Of a stretch of DNA of 64,000 nt, positions 46,801-57,423 are shown piece by piece. Each line of letters begins with the position of its first letter. Within the stretch, counting starts at the first letter, position 1. The notes under the pieces are model-generated. The model was given only the letters and a program-made list of their open reading frames with translations, did no database searches and was not told the DNA's origin. Location of the stretch: assembly GCA_916613615.1 (NCBI GenBank), contig OU744730.1, positions 21,640,406 to 21,704,405 of the forward strand. The letters run 5' to 3'. The position numbers and the translations under genes were made by a program. Source of the stretch: Steromphala cineraria. Lineage: Eukaryota > Mollusca > Gastropoda > Trochida > Trochidae.

Positions 46801-47266
46801 AAAGCAAAATCAGCATGTGAAACAAACCATTAACATATTATTATATAACTCTTTCATCATCAGGTACGAACACCTTTAAGTACTATAAGCAATAGTGTCT
46901 TGTTCTAAAGGATGAAAGGGTTAAATCGGTTGTACAGTCAATGTAACTTACAGACCGAAGCCTGAAACATGACCTTTCACATAATAAGTCTACATTAATG
47001 ATAAAAATCACATTTCAATAATTATATAAAGATTATTTCCAAAACTTTTAGTAAAAATTATTTCAGTTCTGTTTAAAATAAATTGAAATTCCTACCTTAA
47101 AGATGAGGGAGTCGCTCTCGGACCAGTCCTGTTTGCCGCCATGTTTCCAGGGGATCTTGAAGATGGCCTGGCTCTTGTTGATCCACTCCAGCCCCGGGAA
47201 CTGGTTACTGTTGATCTTTGCCTCCAACCAGGGACGCAGTCGTTGACGATTTTGGGGCTCACTCAT
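37715..47266 (-). CDS. Irf: Interferon regulatory factor with DBD and IAD, 10 exons
   Basis: Sequence-specific transcription factor of innate immunity, shuttling to the nucleus to bind GAAA-repeat (ISRE) DNA. Minus-strand exons: 47266-47096, 46523-46346, 45822-45725, 45513-45468, 44904-44749, 44301-44158, 41926-41796, 39555-39392, 38778-38520, 37804-37715; 1437 nt, 478 residues, phases close. DBD is residues 8-115 with tryptophans 13, 28, 40, 48 and 59, spacing near identical to IRF1 (15, 12, 8, 11), and recognition-helix residues Arg83, Cys84 and Asn87 in RLRCALN. The linker (117-264) is Pro/Gly/Ser-rich and weakly conserved. The IAD (about 265-455) holds KYRHTEVAGHHVKNPHGCRL, NLEQLHFP and EILIGFGQDW, so this is an IRF3-9-type architecture, not IRF1/2. 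It converges on the transglutaminase. A longer N-terminus is possible (exon 50892-50759). Confidence 0.95.
38520..38778 (-). CDS. IRF exon 9, IAD core
   Basis: Residues 363-449: VKVFDYQEYFLRTMERAMAG, VAEILIGFGQDWKSEKEPYN, ISATVFHARAYHQLSQ. Corresponds to CKLFDTQQFLSEL ... VTLCFGEEFPD in IRF4. Confidence 0.93.
39392..39555 (-). CDS. IRF exon 8, IAD
   Basis: Residues 309-362 plus two bases: MYGPPNLEQLHFPPCDNLID and LLNVLDRGLLLETENGDIYA, equivalent to SNLDQVLFP ... LLSHLERGVVLWMAPDGLYAKR in IRF4. Confidence 0.92.
39756..39838. mobile_element. Short hairpin element (CATCCTGTCTCAGGGTAAA)
   Basis: A near-perfect 83-bp palindrome, CATCCTGTCTCAGGGTAAAA ... TTTTACCCTGAGACGGGATG, with similar TATAGC flanks. 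Located in the IRF intron upstream of exon 8. Confidence 0.65.
41796..41926 (-). CDS. IRF exon 7, start of IAD
   Basis: Residues 265-308: HEILVKLKYRHTEVAGHHVK, NPHGCRLFYGP. Matches the first strands of the IRF-association domain (VKVYYRGR..V..V.NPRGCRL). Donor GTCAGT. Confidence 0.9.
42105..42370. repeat. Tandem duplications in IRF intron 6
   Basis: CCATAAGAATTCTAACGTGACGATG and GTGCAGTTTTCGTAACG recur at 42,121, 42,290 and, weaker, 43,145; AGGTTAGAACAAC blocks recur at 41,930, 42,209 and 43,068. Descendants of the exon 7 acceptor region. Confidence 0.65.
42580..42655 (-). repeat. tRNA-derived SINE fragment
   Basis: Minus strand has TAGCTCAGTCGATAGAGG (A box) and GGTTCGATTAC (B box) 27 nt apart, as in RNA polymerase III promoters. 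No anticodon arm or acceptor stem folds properly, so it is not called a tRNA gene. Confidence 0.6.
42890..43036. mobile_element. 147-bp hairpin in IRF intron 6
   Basis: GATATACCCACCCTTCC ... GGAAGGGTGGGTATATC with inner GTTTGAATCGT / ACGATTCAAAC arms around a GC-rich CTCGGCTCCGCTACGC loop. No clear target duplication. Confidence 0.6.
43030..43110 (-). pseudogene. Duplicate of IRF exon 7 splice-acceptor region
   Basis: The 5' end of exon 7 and its upstream intron (CCAGAATCTCGTGATCT ... AGAACAACTTTCTGTC) recur here. The copy keeps TTTAG before ATCACGAGATTCTGG and gains a GTAAGT directly after, so it looks like a 17-nt exon-sized remnant. Confidence 0.5.
44158..44301 (-). CDS. IRF linker exon 6
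   Basis: Residues 217-264 plus one base, DNLVIDEGPYNTDPNTGAPS, LTRLSPEDSCLHQLLMLA. Donor GTAGGT (44157-44152) chosen because it gives the frame that enters the IAD. Confidence 0.8.
44749..44904 (-). CDS. IRF linker exon 5 (acidic/Gly-rich)
   Basis: Residues 165-216 plus one base, SETGARISSLGSDLGNIDVQ, a QGGGGAQQGVGGA glycine run and KEEEMD. Possible activation segment. A decayed duplicate lies at 44987-45066. Confidence 0.8.
44987..45066 (-). pseudogene. Decayed duplicate of IRF exon 5
   Basis: Minus strand reads LGSDLSNIDVQYLLPLGGGAHGYL, clearly a copy of exon 5 (LGSDLGNIDVQDLLPL ... GGAHGYL) with the Gln/Gly stretch shortened. Flanking intron (TAATGATAAAATTGAAAA) is duplicated too. No good acceptor or donor remains, so it is probably not spliced. 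Confidence 0.7.
45468..45513 (-). CDS. IRF linker microexon 4
   Basis: A 46-nt exon, residues 150-164 (MPSNIPKTVSETISG) plus one base. Acceptor TTCTCGCAG, donor GTAAGG, in frame with both neighbours. Confidence 0.75.
45725..45822 (-). CDS. IRF linker exon 3
   Basis: Residues 117-149, QDPSPPPGDPYWRSVNGHSG, Pro/His-rich linker. Extended to the consensus donor GTAAGT, which alone keeps frame with the next exon. Confidence 0.75.
45980..46128. mobile_element. hAT-like MITE in IRF intron 2
   Basis: CAGTGTTGTTCCTAG ... CTAGGGACAACACTG, 149 bp, flanked by ATACCC on both sides. CAGTG ends suggest a hAT parent although hAT duplications are normally 8 bp. Confidence 0.55.
46346..46523 (-). CDS. IRF exon, C-terminal half of DNA-binding domain
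   Basis: Residues 58-116 plus one base, EWALHTGRFRDGIDPPDWPS, WKTRLRCALNKLPDIQEIKD, YRVYRFLPKK. GID and WKTRLRCALNK match IRF4/8; LPDIQEIKD matches IRF1/2. The acceptor is a weak TTTTAAG. Confidence 0.95.
47096..47266 (-). CDS. IRF exon, N-terminal half of DNA-binding domain
   Basis: Residues 1-57, MSEPQNRQRLRPWLEAKINS ... GLEWINKSQAIFKIPWKHGG, most like IRF1/2 (WINKEEMIFQIPWKH). The exon extends upstream to an acceptor at 47286, so at least one further 5' exon exists. Confidence 0.95.
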
Positions 47267-47344
47267 CGTGGGTGATGATAGAGGTCTGAAGAATATAAAC
47301 AGTAATTTACAGTACATTCACTCAACATCTCAATTACTAAAAAT

Positions 47345-48680
47345 ATCATAAACACCATTAGTTGACATCATCATCATCATCATCACCATTACCAATATGA
47401 CAAGCGCTGACAATGATCTGAAAATATACAATCATCATCATCATCATCATCATCATTCTCATCATAGAGGGCGATGACAAAGATCTTAACATTCCATTTT
47501 CTTCATCATTCTCATAATGAGAGGGCGATGACAGAGATCCTAAAATACCAGCAACATCATCATCATCATCATCTGAACATTATCATTGATATCATTATAC
47601 AATGAAGTGGACGACGACAAAGCTCTAAAATATCACCACCATCATCATCATAGGTGGCGATGACAATGATCGTAAAATACCATCATTCTCATATTGAGAA
47701 GGCGATGGCAGAGATCTTAAAATACCATTTTCTTCATCAATTCTTTATAGGTGGTGATGACAATGATCTTAAAATACCATTTTCTTCATCATTCTCAAAC
47801 TAAAGTGACGATGGCAAAGATCTTAAAATATCATTTTCTTCATCATTCTCGTAATGAGAGGGCGATGATAGAGATCCTAATATACCAGCAACATCATCAT
47901 CATCATCATCTGAACATTATCATTGATATCATCTTTAGTGATGACAACATTCTTACCATCATTACATTGGTCATTAGACAAAGAAGTGGACGACGACAAA
48001 GCTCTCAAATATCACCACCATCATCATCATAGGTGGCGATGACAATGATCGTAAAATACCATCATCCTCATCATTCTCATCATTCTCATAATACGAGGGC
48101 GATGACAGAGATCTTAAAATACGATCTTCTTCATCATTTACTTTATAGGGGGCGATGACAATGATCTTAAAATACCAGCAACATCATCATCATCTGAACA
48201 TTATCATTAATATCATCGTTAGTGATGACAACATTATTACCATCATTACATTGGCCATTAGACAAAGAAGTGGACGAAGACAAAGCTCTAAAATATCACC
48301 ACCATCATCATCATAGGTGACTATGACAATGATCTTAAAATACCTTCTTCTACATCATTCTCATAATGAGAGGGCGATGACAGAGATCTTAAAATACCAT
48401 TTTCTTCATCATTCTCATAATGAGAAGGTGATGACAGAGATCTTATAATACGATCTTCTTCATCATTTACTTTATAGGGGGCGATGACAATGATCTTAAA
48501 ATACCAGAATTATCACCATTCTCATAATCATAGGACGATGACAGAGATCTTAAAATGCCAGCATCATCATCACAATAAGAGAACGATGACAAAGATCTTA
48601 AATATCGGTTTGATCACCATCATCTCAATATCATCATTGACATCATCGTTAGTGATGACAACATCCTGAAATACAAATAT
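47345..48680. repeat. Compound tandem repeat in IRF 5' intron
   Basis: About 50-100 bp units of GGCGATGACA(G/A)(A/T)GATCTTAAAATACC followed by CATCATC runs and TTCTTCATCATTCTC. Patchy homogenised blocks, including a repeated GTGGACGACGACAAAGCTCT block near 47,610, 47,985 and 48,270. Confidence 0.85.
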
Positions 48681-48752
48681 ACAAATACAAATGATCATAG
48701 ATAAAGACAATGGTTTGAAATATACTCATCACTATCATGGAGGGAGAGGACA

Positions 48753-48754
<2 letters not shown>

Positions 48755-48784
<30 letters not shown>

Positions 48785-49159
48785 ATAGTAACAATAGTAG
48801 TAATATTAGTAGTAGTAGCATTAGTAATAGTAGTAGTGGTAGGAGTAGTAGTAGTAGCTGTCGTAGTAGTAGTAGAAATAGTAGTAGTAGCTGTAGTCGT
48901 AGCAGTAGTAGCTGTAGTAGTAGTAGCAGCAGTAGTAGTAGTAGTGGTAGTAGTAGTAGTAGCTGTAGTAGCAGTAGTAGTAGTAGTAGTAGAAGTAGTA
49001 GCTGTAGTAGTAGCAGTAGTAGCTGTAGTAGTAGTAGTAGCTGCAGTAGTAGCTGTAGTAGTAGTAGTAGTTGTAGTAGTAGTAGTAGCTGTAGTAGTAG
49101 CAGTAGTAGCTGTAGTAGTAGTAGCAGTAGTAGTAGTAGTGGTAGTAGCTGTAGTAGCT

Positions 49160-49194
<35 letters not shown>

Positions 49195-49444
49195 TGTAGT
49201 AGTAGTAGTAGTAGTAGTAGTAGTTGTAGAAGTAGTAGTAGTAGTGGTAGTAGTGGTAATAGCTGTAGTAGTAGTAGTAGTAGTAGTAGTTGTAGTAGTA
49301 GCAGTAGTAGTAGTAGTAGTAGTAGTAGCAATAGTAGTAGTAGCAATAGTAGTAGTAGCAATAGTAGTAGAAGCTGTAGTAGTAGCAGTAGTAGCTGTAG
49401 TAGTAGTAGTAGCAGTAGTAGTAGTAGTGGTAGTAGTAGTAGCT

Positions 49445-49524
<80 letters not shown>

Positions 49525-49525
49525 T
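48755..49525 (+). repeat. (AGT)n microsatellite, ~770 bp
   Basis: Imperfect AGT trinucleotide array with AGC, GGT and TGT variants, open in several frames on both strands as poly-Ser, poly-Val, poly-Thr or poly-Leu. The last 80 bp are pure AGT. Within the putative first IRF intron. Confidence 0.95.
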
Positions 49526-50758
49526 GCGTATGTCATTTATAATAGTTAACGTGAATGGTAGTGATGGTTAGATGAAAGAACCTATAAACCTATAAAATTT
49601 CACAACCTTACAAAAATGAAGTTGTACATTAAGGAAACACGTTTCTCATTCAATATTCTTTTCGAAAAGTGAACGTTTGTCGAATTGTCAATGGTTTTTA
49701 GCCTTAAGTCAGTTCACTCGTCTTGTATTTGTTCTTTAGAGAAAATGTCGAAATTAACTTTTCTGTCTAGATATAAATAAATTATCGAGATATGAATATT
49801 TTACATATTGAATGGTAACTTATATATGTTGTTCTCGAAGACTTGATACATACTTATAGATGTATGATTTTCACATACGGATGAAACTATGGTGATGATG
49901 TTTTGTTGAATATCAATCAAAATGGTATGATGTTGGTCTTTTGGTGAACATGTTAAAAGCCAAGAAAATGGGGATTCCATTACAACATTTCTTGGAATAT
50001 TAACTGAAATTCTAAAACAGTACTTGAATACATGATATGACGCAGTGTAAACACAATTACCAAATATAGTAATGGAAAGTTTATTTGTGAAACGTGATGT
50101 CAATGTCGATCAATATAAAATCAATAAAATCTATTTTAGGAATTATTTTTCGAAACCGAAACGATGAAATATTTACCCAACAGTTACAAAAGAGTTCAGA
50201 AACTAACTTTTACAATGATTTCCAATATGAAAAATAATATTGTTTTGAGATTTAAAATTACGTTTATTGAATTATAGTTAAGTTCTTCTATAAGGAAACT
50301 TTTAGCTGGTAAATGATTAAGTATTGCAATGAAAATGTGCCGTGTTTTGTGTCTATTTATAGACTGACCCGGAAGGAAATGTTTTCCTTCTTTTCTCGGG
50401 AATGACTCATAAAGCAACAGCACAGCGATTCCCGAGGAAACACTTGATACGACGATTAACAGTATGTCAGTGGCAGAGTTATCAAGATTGTGTTACTATT
50501 TCAACGCCAATTGGCTTGCGAGAAGATAAAATATAACAAGAAAATGAAAATGAAAAACCAAGATCAATCCAGATCCAAATATCAAACTGTATTAAAAATG
50601 GATATTTACAAGTTGCAACTTTAGCTTAAAAGGACGCATTGTTTAATAACGATGTGACAACAATTCTGACAGTGATGAAAATTCAATGTAACCAAAGAAT
50701 TATTATAACTTCTTACAAGAAAACTAATAAATTCTTACAAGATATGAAGACAACGTAC

Positions 50759-50892
50759 CTGTGATGATGATGGTGATGATGATGGTAATATTGCCCGATA
50801 TTCGGCTTGATGTCATGATGGGGGTAAGGAGGGACGGGGGAAGGGGGTATGTGTTGATAGAGGGGGTGACAGTACATCGGTGTCGTTAGCAT
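50759..50892 (-). CDS. Possible upstream N-terminal exon of IRF (His-rich)
   Basis: ATG at 50892 (context AACATGC, A at -3) opens 44 codons, MLTTPMYCHPLYQHIPPSPV onward, ending in eight consecutive His codons, then a GTACGT donor at 50758. Phase 2 joins exactly to the acceptor TTCTTCAG before 47285, reading Arg-Pro-Leu-Ser-Ser-Pro-Thr into the IRF Met at 47266 with no stop. Upstream in frame is a TGA at about 51006. Alternatively this is a 5'UTR exon that is open by chance. No homology is recognised; the CAT repeats resemble those of the following intron. Confidence 0.5.
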
Positions 50893-50989
50893 GTTGAGAT
50901 ATTCAACTTTGAGAATCACAGGATAAATGATTTCACTTTGGATGAAGATGGAATTTAAATACCATGGGAATCCGTGAATATTTAACTGA

Positions 50990-51110
50990 TAAGCCCCGCC
51001 CACTCAAGATCGTGACTTCTCTGTCCCGCCCACTGCTGATTTGCTATCCATTAGATGCAAGCATTGTTAGGGTGGCTTCTTTCAGTTTCGTTTCACCGGA
51101 AAACAAAACA
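50990..51110 (-). promoter_or_regulatory. Candidate IRF promoter: GC boxes and ISRE-like site
   Basis: Two GC boxes, CCCCGCCCAC (50994-51003) and CCCGCCCAC (51025-51033), precede a minus-strand run reading GAAACGAAACTGAAA (51094-51080). That run contains GAAACTGAAA, a perfect GAAANNGAAA IRF core. It lies about 190 bp upstream of the putative first coding exon, as expected for an autoregulated IRF promoter. Confidence 0.45.
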
Positions 51111-51902
51111 GGGCGGTGATTAGTTCAATTGAAATCTTGCAAACCGCAGTTGAAGGTGCTCAATGCAAAATGGAGGAGTCCATTTTAAAATCAAGGACGC
51201 TCTGCATTCTGGTAGTTTTACGCAACACCGTCTCATTGTACTATGATGTATTTTATTTCACGTGTAAAAATATTTTTGTAGATTGAATTTGGAAAAATGT
51301 TGATGTTACTAGCATTGCATTTGCAACAATATTTATGAAACATTGATATAAATGCAAATTGACGAATTGTAATCAGATCACTTTAAAGTACGACAAACGC
51401 CATGTGACGAGAATACTTAGCATCTCTGAACGATAGTTATGCAAATCATTCGTTCAGGCGATTTCGTAAAAAATACTAAACTCTTCTGTTAAGAATATAC
51501 AAATATATCTCAAATGCTATTTTGTTAGTGTGAACAACTGCTATTTGTAAAATGATAAATACTAATATATAATATTCTTATCCTCATGAATTTATTCCCT
51601 GACTTTTTTCTGTTTCCCGAATGTGATCATTTACACAACAAATTATGTGTTGTAACTAAATCTGTTATCAAAATATTACAATACATTACTCAAAATTCAT
51701 ATGCAAAGACCAAAGTACATAGAGGATGCGACAGCATCTATATAGGATGATGTCATTGATGATTATCAGAAAACTTTCCGGCTCGATGACAATCAATTTC
51801 AATAGAGTTTCCCATGATATACCCTCTTCAAAGAAATCTTTTTAATGCAAAGTAATATTTGAACATAACCCTAATTGTTTCTCATCTATGTGCATCAGGA
51901 CC

Positions 51903-52093
51903 TAGACCAACATTAAATCTCAGAAGAATTTTCTTAAATATTGAAAATATTTTTATACAATTCATGTATTATAACAAAAGGGAGCCGAGAAGATGCTTTA
52001 ACTAAAGCTGAGTGATCTAGACTTGCTATACTTCAGTAGACTTGGTTGGTCGTCAATTTAATATTTTTGTTTTTGGATCTGGGTGACAGACTA
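51903..52093 (+). mobile_element. 9-bp-TSD MITE copy at 52 kb
   Basis: TAGACCAACATTAAATCTC ... GGTGACAGACTA; flanks ATCAGGACC / ATCAAGATC are a 9-bp duplication with two mismatches. Confidence 0.65.
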
Positions 52094-53569
52094 ATCAAGA
52101 TCAAATGTCAAGCACCCCCACCTTTTTCACTAGCTGACATTGACTGGTAAACAAAGAAGACAACGTGTTACTAGAATAATCGTATACCATAATTGAACCA
52201 TGATTAATCATGATTTAATTGAGGGAAGGAGATTACTTTCAGATACGTACCGCGTATCTTGGATATTCGCATATATAGAAATTGTAATATTCTAATGTAA
52301 AAATACATGTAAAATTCTATGTAGAAATTAAATGAAAATTTGAGGTTGTAATGTGAATTACTTTCTTCAAGCAAATTTTCGTATTCGTTTTTAGTCAAAA
52401 GTTTACTTATTGGAGTGAACTCGAACAATCCCTATTTTTTTCCAAAATCGTATGGTTGTTTCTGTTAATAATTGTCATTTGTCATAATTTGTTAAAAGTA
52501 AGGGAGCAAATTCAATAAGCAGTGAATTTTTCCATTGCAAGATAAAAGTTGTTTTTGATTTTTGATATCTTTAAACCACGATTTTTGATGAATATCTAAT
52601 TTATATTCTAAATGTAATGTTACATCTCAGACTCAAAAAAATATGAAAAACATTACCATTGGTTAACAAATATTTATGTATGGTTTTATTTTTTCAAAGA
52701 AAGGGATCATCAGTTATGTCATAAGAATTAAAAAATATTAAATTTAAAACATCCTAAACAATTTATGACATATAAATTACAAAACATTAGTGAGCTATGC
52801 ACGTTAGTATGACACATTATATAAATTAAATCAAATAAATGATTTGAATAGTTCATCCACCCTTCAAGTACCTATCTTATCTTTGTTTTTTTAATAATAT
52901 TTCCCCGGTGAAATTTAATCCCCTCTCACTGAAACCATGAATAAAGAATTCCCCACCCGTCTTTTATATGAGAATCTACCCACAATGCCAAACTAGAGCG
53001 TGCATTTCAAGTTGACACACATTGCATCACGTGACAATCTGTACCAGGAAGTAAAGTTCAGGGACAAAGGTCAGCCTCGTTGTCGAGTTCCGTTCTGATT
53101 AGATTACGGGTGGCAAGATCGCTACTAGACTGGTTCGAAGTCTTGGAAATGTATTTTGTAAATTTGTTACAATAATCAAAAGGAGATTTAATTGGACAAG
53201 AATTATGATGATGGCTTTATTTTCTTTAAATTATCAGTGAAGGGAAATGGTTTATTCGACCGTGAGGGATAATAGTGTGTATTCATTGGTCAATGATAAA
53301 GATAGGCTTATCAAGCAATATATTTAACTCCTGATTAAAAACGTCTATATGAACTGAACATCGAAGACTCTTCTACTTTCAGCATCTTTAATACAAATAT
53401 GTGAACTGGTGAGTGTTTTGCTCGTAAAAAACACATGCGTGACCCTTCAATCATTTCTCAAAACCTCAACCAATTCTACAATACAATGAACTTTCTCTTT
53501 TTATTTTTATATATAATTTACGTAATCACCCTCAATTGTTTTTTGGAAAATACATTATCCTAACAAAAA

Positions 53570-54115
53570 CAAAGGTCTACATTTGCCATGGAAACAGAAG
53601 AGAATAAAATTGAAAATTTAAATAAATACCTTTAAGGGCCATCTACATGAAATGGAGAGGTAACATAGTACTTTTGGTGATATGGTCAAATAGTCTTCAA
53701 AATAGAGTTCAAAAGACTGTTACCATGGAAACAGAATTAATTTATGTAAACTCAAAAGGCACATGAAAGGAAAGGTAGGATACTAAATTTGGTGATGATT
53801 GGTCAAATATTTTTAGAGTTCTCGCCCTGTAATAAACATGTGCACTACCCAAAAAAAGACTAAGTCCAAATTGTTACATTGGAAACAGAAAAAGATAAAT
53901 TTAAAAAAAAAAACATATAAGCACAACTACGTTATATGGAAAGGTATAGTACCAAATTTGGTGATGATCGGTTAATGGGTTTGAGAAACAACCACTACCC
54001 ATAAAATAGTGAGGCGGTATACCAAATTCGGTGATGCTTTCGTCCACTTATTTAACATTTCGCTCCGGAAAGGAAGGGTACTGTACGCAAACACAGAAGG
54101 AATCTCCACCAAAAC
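53570..54115 (+). repeat. Degenerate 130-160-bp tandem repeat
   Basis: Repeated motifs: (A/T)CCATGGAAACAGA, GCACATGAAAGGAAAGGTA, CCAAATTTGGTGATGATCGGT. Similar arrays are familiar from bivalve genomes. Four to five decayed units. Confidence 0.65.
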
Positions 54116-56726
54116 AGTTTTCTCCCTACTCTCTGGGGGAAACATGACAAATATTTGGTTTTTATCCTACCTAAATGAACTATTATAATTTTCTTAAATT
54201 CATGGTTATTAATATCTTTTTACTATTTTTCTTAAATACTGACTACTTCGTATGTTCTATTTTGCATAAAACAAAAACGCAACATGTGTAGCTATTCACA
54301 GGTACGGGATAAATGTACTTTCATATTAAAATAATTACAATAGATTTTAAATATCTATCTTTAAACTTGCTGAAAGCACGTCATCAAAATTATATAAAAC
54401 ACTTTCAGGATGCATATATATACTTTGTTTTAATGTTGAATCGTCATATATCTCTAAATATAAAATTTAAAACATGTGATATTTTTGCCTTAAATTTTCC
54501 ATTGCAAATATATATAACGTGAAAAAAATGTGTTACGGGGTACATTTTGAAAATTAAACAATTAAAATTTTTTTCGAAGTAGAAATCGCCAAAAAAATAT
54601 TATAAATAAATAAATAACTATTGATTAGTGTCCTAAATCCTGAATACAAGTCCTGAATACGTCTTATATTACGTCTATATTGTCGAAATTTTGGGATTTT
54701 ACTACAAAACCCCCCAAACCCGATGATAAGTGTTTTAACTGACCATAAACTGTTTGCCTCATTATCGCAATGACGACCATATAATATGAAAGAAAATGTG
54801 TCACCCGATTTAAACCATATTTGAAACACGAAAGCACATCATCTGATGATCATTTGGACTCCCTTTACATAAATTAGTCTATGTTTTACAACATATTTAG
54901 TCTAATTGGTTAGAATACAACCTGAAATTTTAATAATAAGTTGAATATTTGTGTGATTAACATATTTAACTGACAAAACGGCAATTTTTATCTTGGTTAT
55001 ACATCACTGAACTCAAATAGATTGACGGGTTGAAGACAAAATGAATAAAATCTTATCAGTTCGAAAACATAGTGATGCACGTGTTAATACGTAATAACAT
55101 CTTGGTACGAAAAACATCAAGAAGAAAGAATAAGCGAGCTTAAATGTTAAATCATTAACCTTATTAGAGATATTTTCGTAACATAACATATTTTTTTATA
55201 TTCTCAGCTGGCAAACCGTAATATCGACAAGTTTTTTACATTGTACATTTCTGTTAAATTTAGTAAGTCAAAATAAAACGCTAATACGTCATTTGGTAAA
55301 ATTGTCAAAACAAGGAATGTGATGTGTATTAGATTTTTAACATAGACTTTGGTATGATTACGCGTACATGTTTGCAGCAATGCGAATAACAATGTTTCCA
55401 TTTTAGTAAAAGAGGATGGTAAAGATGTTATAAAATAGATTATTTCATTGTTTATTTTGTTACTTGAAAAGCGTCATTTCTGTTGTGTAAAAAATACTCT
55501 TTTTAGATTTATTATTTGTTGAAGTCAAAATGAGATTTTATGAGATTTTTAACGTGAATAAAAACACTGTCTGTGAGTTTATTCTAAATAATAAGCGAAT
55601 TCAAATGTTAAAATTTATTGGATTAACGATATAATAACATTTTTATGTTCATTCATGCAGATATATTATTTGTTAAACTTTATCAAAATGAGATTTATGT
55701 GCCTTTGGTGAGAATTTAAAACATAATGCAAATACTCATGAACAAAACTCATGCTTCCTAAATATGAAAACTATAATTTGCTGACTGATATTGACTGATT
55801 CGGTTGATTTCTTTAAATCTACGGCCTTGAAGGGTTGAAAATGTAAAACCAACCATGCATCAATCAATCAAAATGTATTTTTTTCCATTGGAGGCCATAG
55901 GCCAAGTCTTCATTTCAGATTCATAGAGCGATATATGTATACAATCACAAGATGTAACTACAAGTAAATTTAGATAAAACAATGTATTATTGGCGAAGCA
56001 ATAACTCGAATATTTCGAACTATTTGTGTACCAGTCTTGTTCATAATTTACTCTAACATCAACATTATAAAAAATTGGCAAATATAGCCAAATCCAAAAG
56101 TGTAGAGAATATTTTATTTTTTTATCATACATTTACTCATTAAATACAACATCCAAATGAAGATGACATAAATGAAGATAATCCTAACTTTAAGTGATTA
56201 AAATAAATTGAGTCCAAACACCTCCTGTCTTATTTTGGAACGTTCCAACGTTATATAAGCCCATTAACAATTAAAATCACAGTACAGATCCGTCGAATGG
56301 ATTTTTCTTTCCAAAAACTATAAATTCAACGAATAGGTATGCGACCAATACTTGATATATATGTCAAACTATTGTTATGTAAGTTTAACCTGACATTTTA
56401 TAATAAAAGTTATAAGTTAAAATTAAATTGTATTTAAAATAAATTCAATGCCCCTCCAATCCAACTCAAGCGATGTGTGCACATCCTCCCATCTAGTTGT
56501 AATAATTTCTATGCCATTGCATCAACTGTATTTTTACATATCCTGAAATAGCAAATGACGTTCATTCTCCTGGTAATACTAAAGTCCTCTCCGTCAATGG
56601 CCAAATGGCTACAATCAACATACCTGTATTGAAAATGATAGTTATGACATAATATAAGGTAAATGATGTTTAATCTTGTGACATAATTGAGGAAAAAAAT
56701 CTCTTAGAGCTGTGTTAGTGACTTAA

Positions 56727-57217
56727 AGAGACACAGAGTATGTTGATAGGATCACATATGTCAAATTTTGAAATCGATATTATTACATCAGGAACCACTA
56801 ACTGTTACTGAAAATAACAAGTTAAAGGTCAATCAGTACATTAGAGAGAAAATACGGCCATTCAAAGTCGGGATTTTGATCGAAAACCGGACAATGTGGC
56901 TCGAGTGGCGCGCGCAAATTCGCCAAACGTAATTTTGAAACCTTGTCATAAGCTGACAGGAAGATATATTCGATTCGACAGTGTTTATTATGTATTTCAA
57001 CTAATAAGTAGATTAATTGGATGCATAATTTCGAATATTTAACGTATTTGAGATATTTTCTTGATTTTTCCATAAAATCAAGCATTTTAGAGATATTATG
57101 CATAAATGGATATATTTGCAAGTCCAGTGATGAGATATGAACTTCAATCAGCATATTAGATATTTTATAGCTTATCAAAACCAAAATAATATTTTAAGAA
57201 AGATACTCTGTGTCACT
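56727..57217. mobile_element. TTAA-type MITE family 2
   Basis: TTAA-AGAGACACAGAGTA ... TACTCTGTGTCACT-TTAA, about 490 bp. Contains a 120-codon minus ORF with no known domain, treated here as part of the repeat. The AGAGACA end resembles AGGGGCA of family 1. Confidence 0.7.
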
Positions 57218-57423
57218 TTAATGAAATAATTCCATATTCACGAACATTTGTTTCATACCAACAAACCATGGTCGTGGCAGTATTATATATAGATATCCAG
57301 ACGATTCGCAGAATCCTTGTTTTCTACTCCGAAAGACAATGATCGATTGGTATATAAATATATAAGTACATTGGTAACAAACGGAACATATCTGAAACGT
57401 AGTTATATTTACACTATTTACCA

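Noticed and set aside
48649..49549. Long ORFs of poly-Ser, poly-Val, poly-Thr and poly-Leu on both strands
   Set aside because: All arise from the AGT/ACT microsatellite, which lacks stops in most frames; no non-repetitive coding sequence attached.
1..50892. Co-regulated immune gene cluster
   Set aside because: The three genes are unrelated families in mixed orientation; no shared promoter seen, so adjacency is not evidence of joint function.
56822..57184. 120-codon minus-strand ORF
   Set aside because: Lies wholly inside the TTAA-type MITE family 2; no recognised domain, so treated as repeat sequence.
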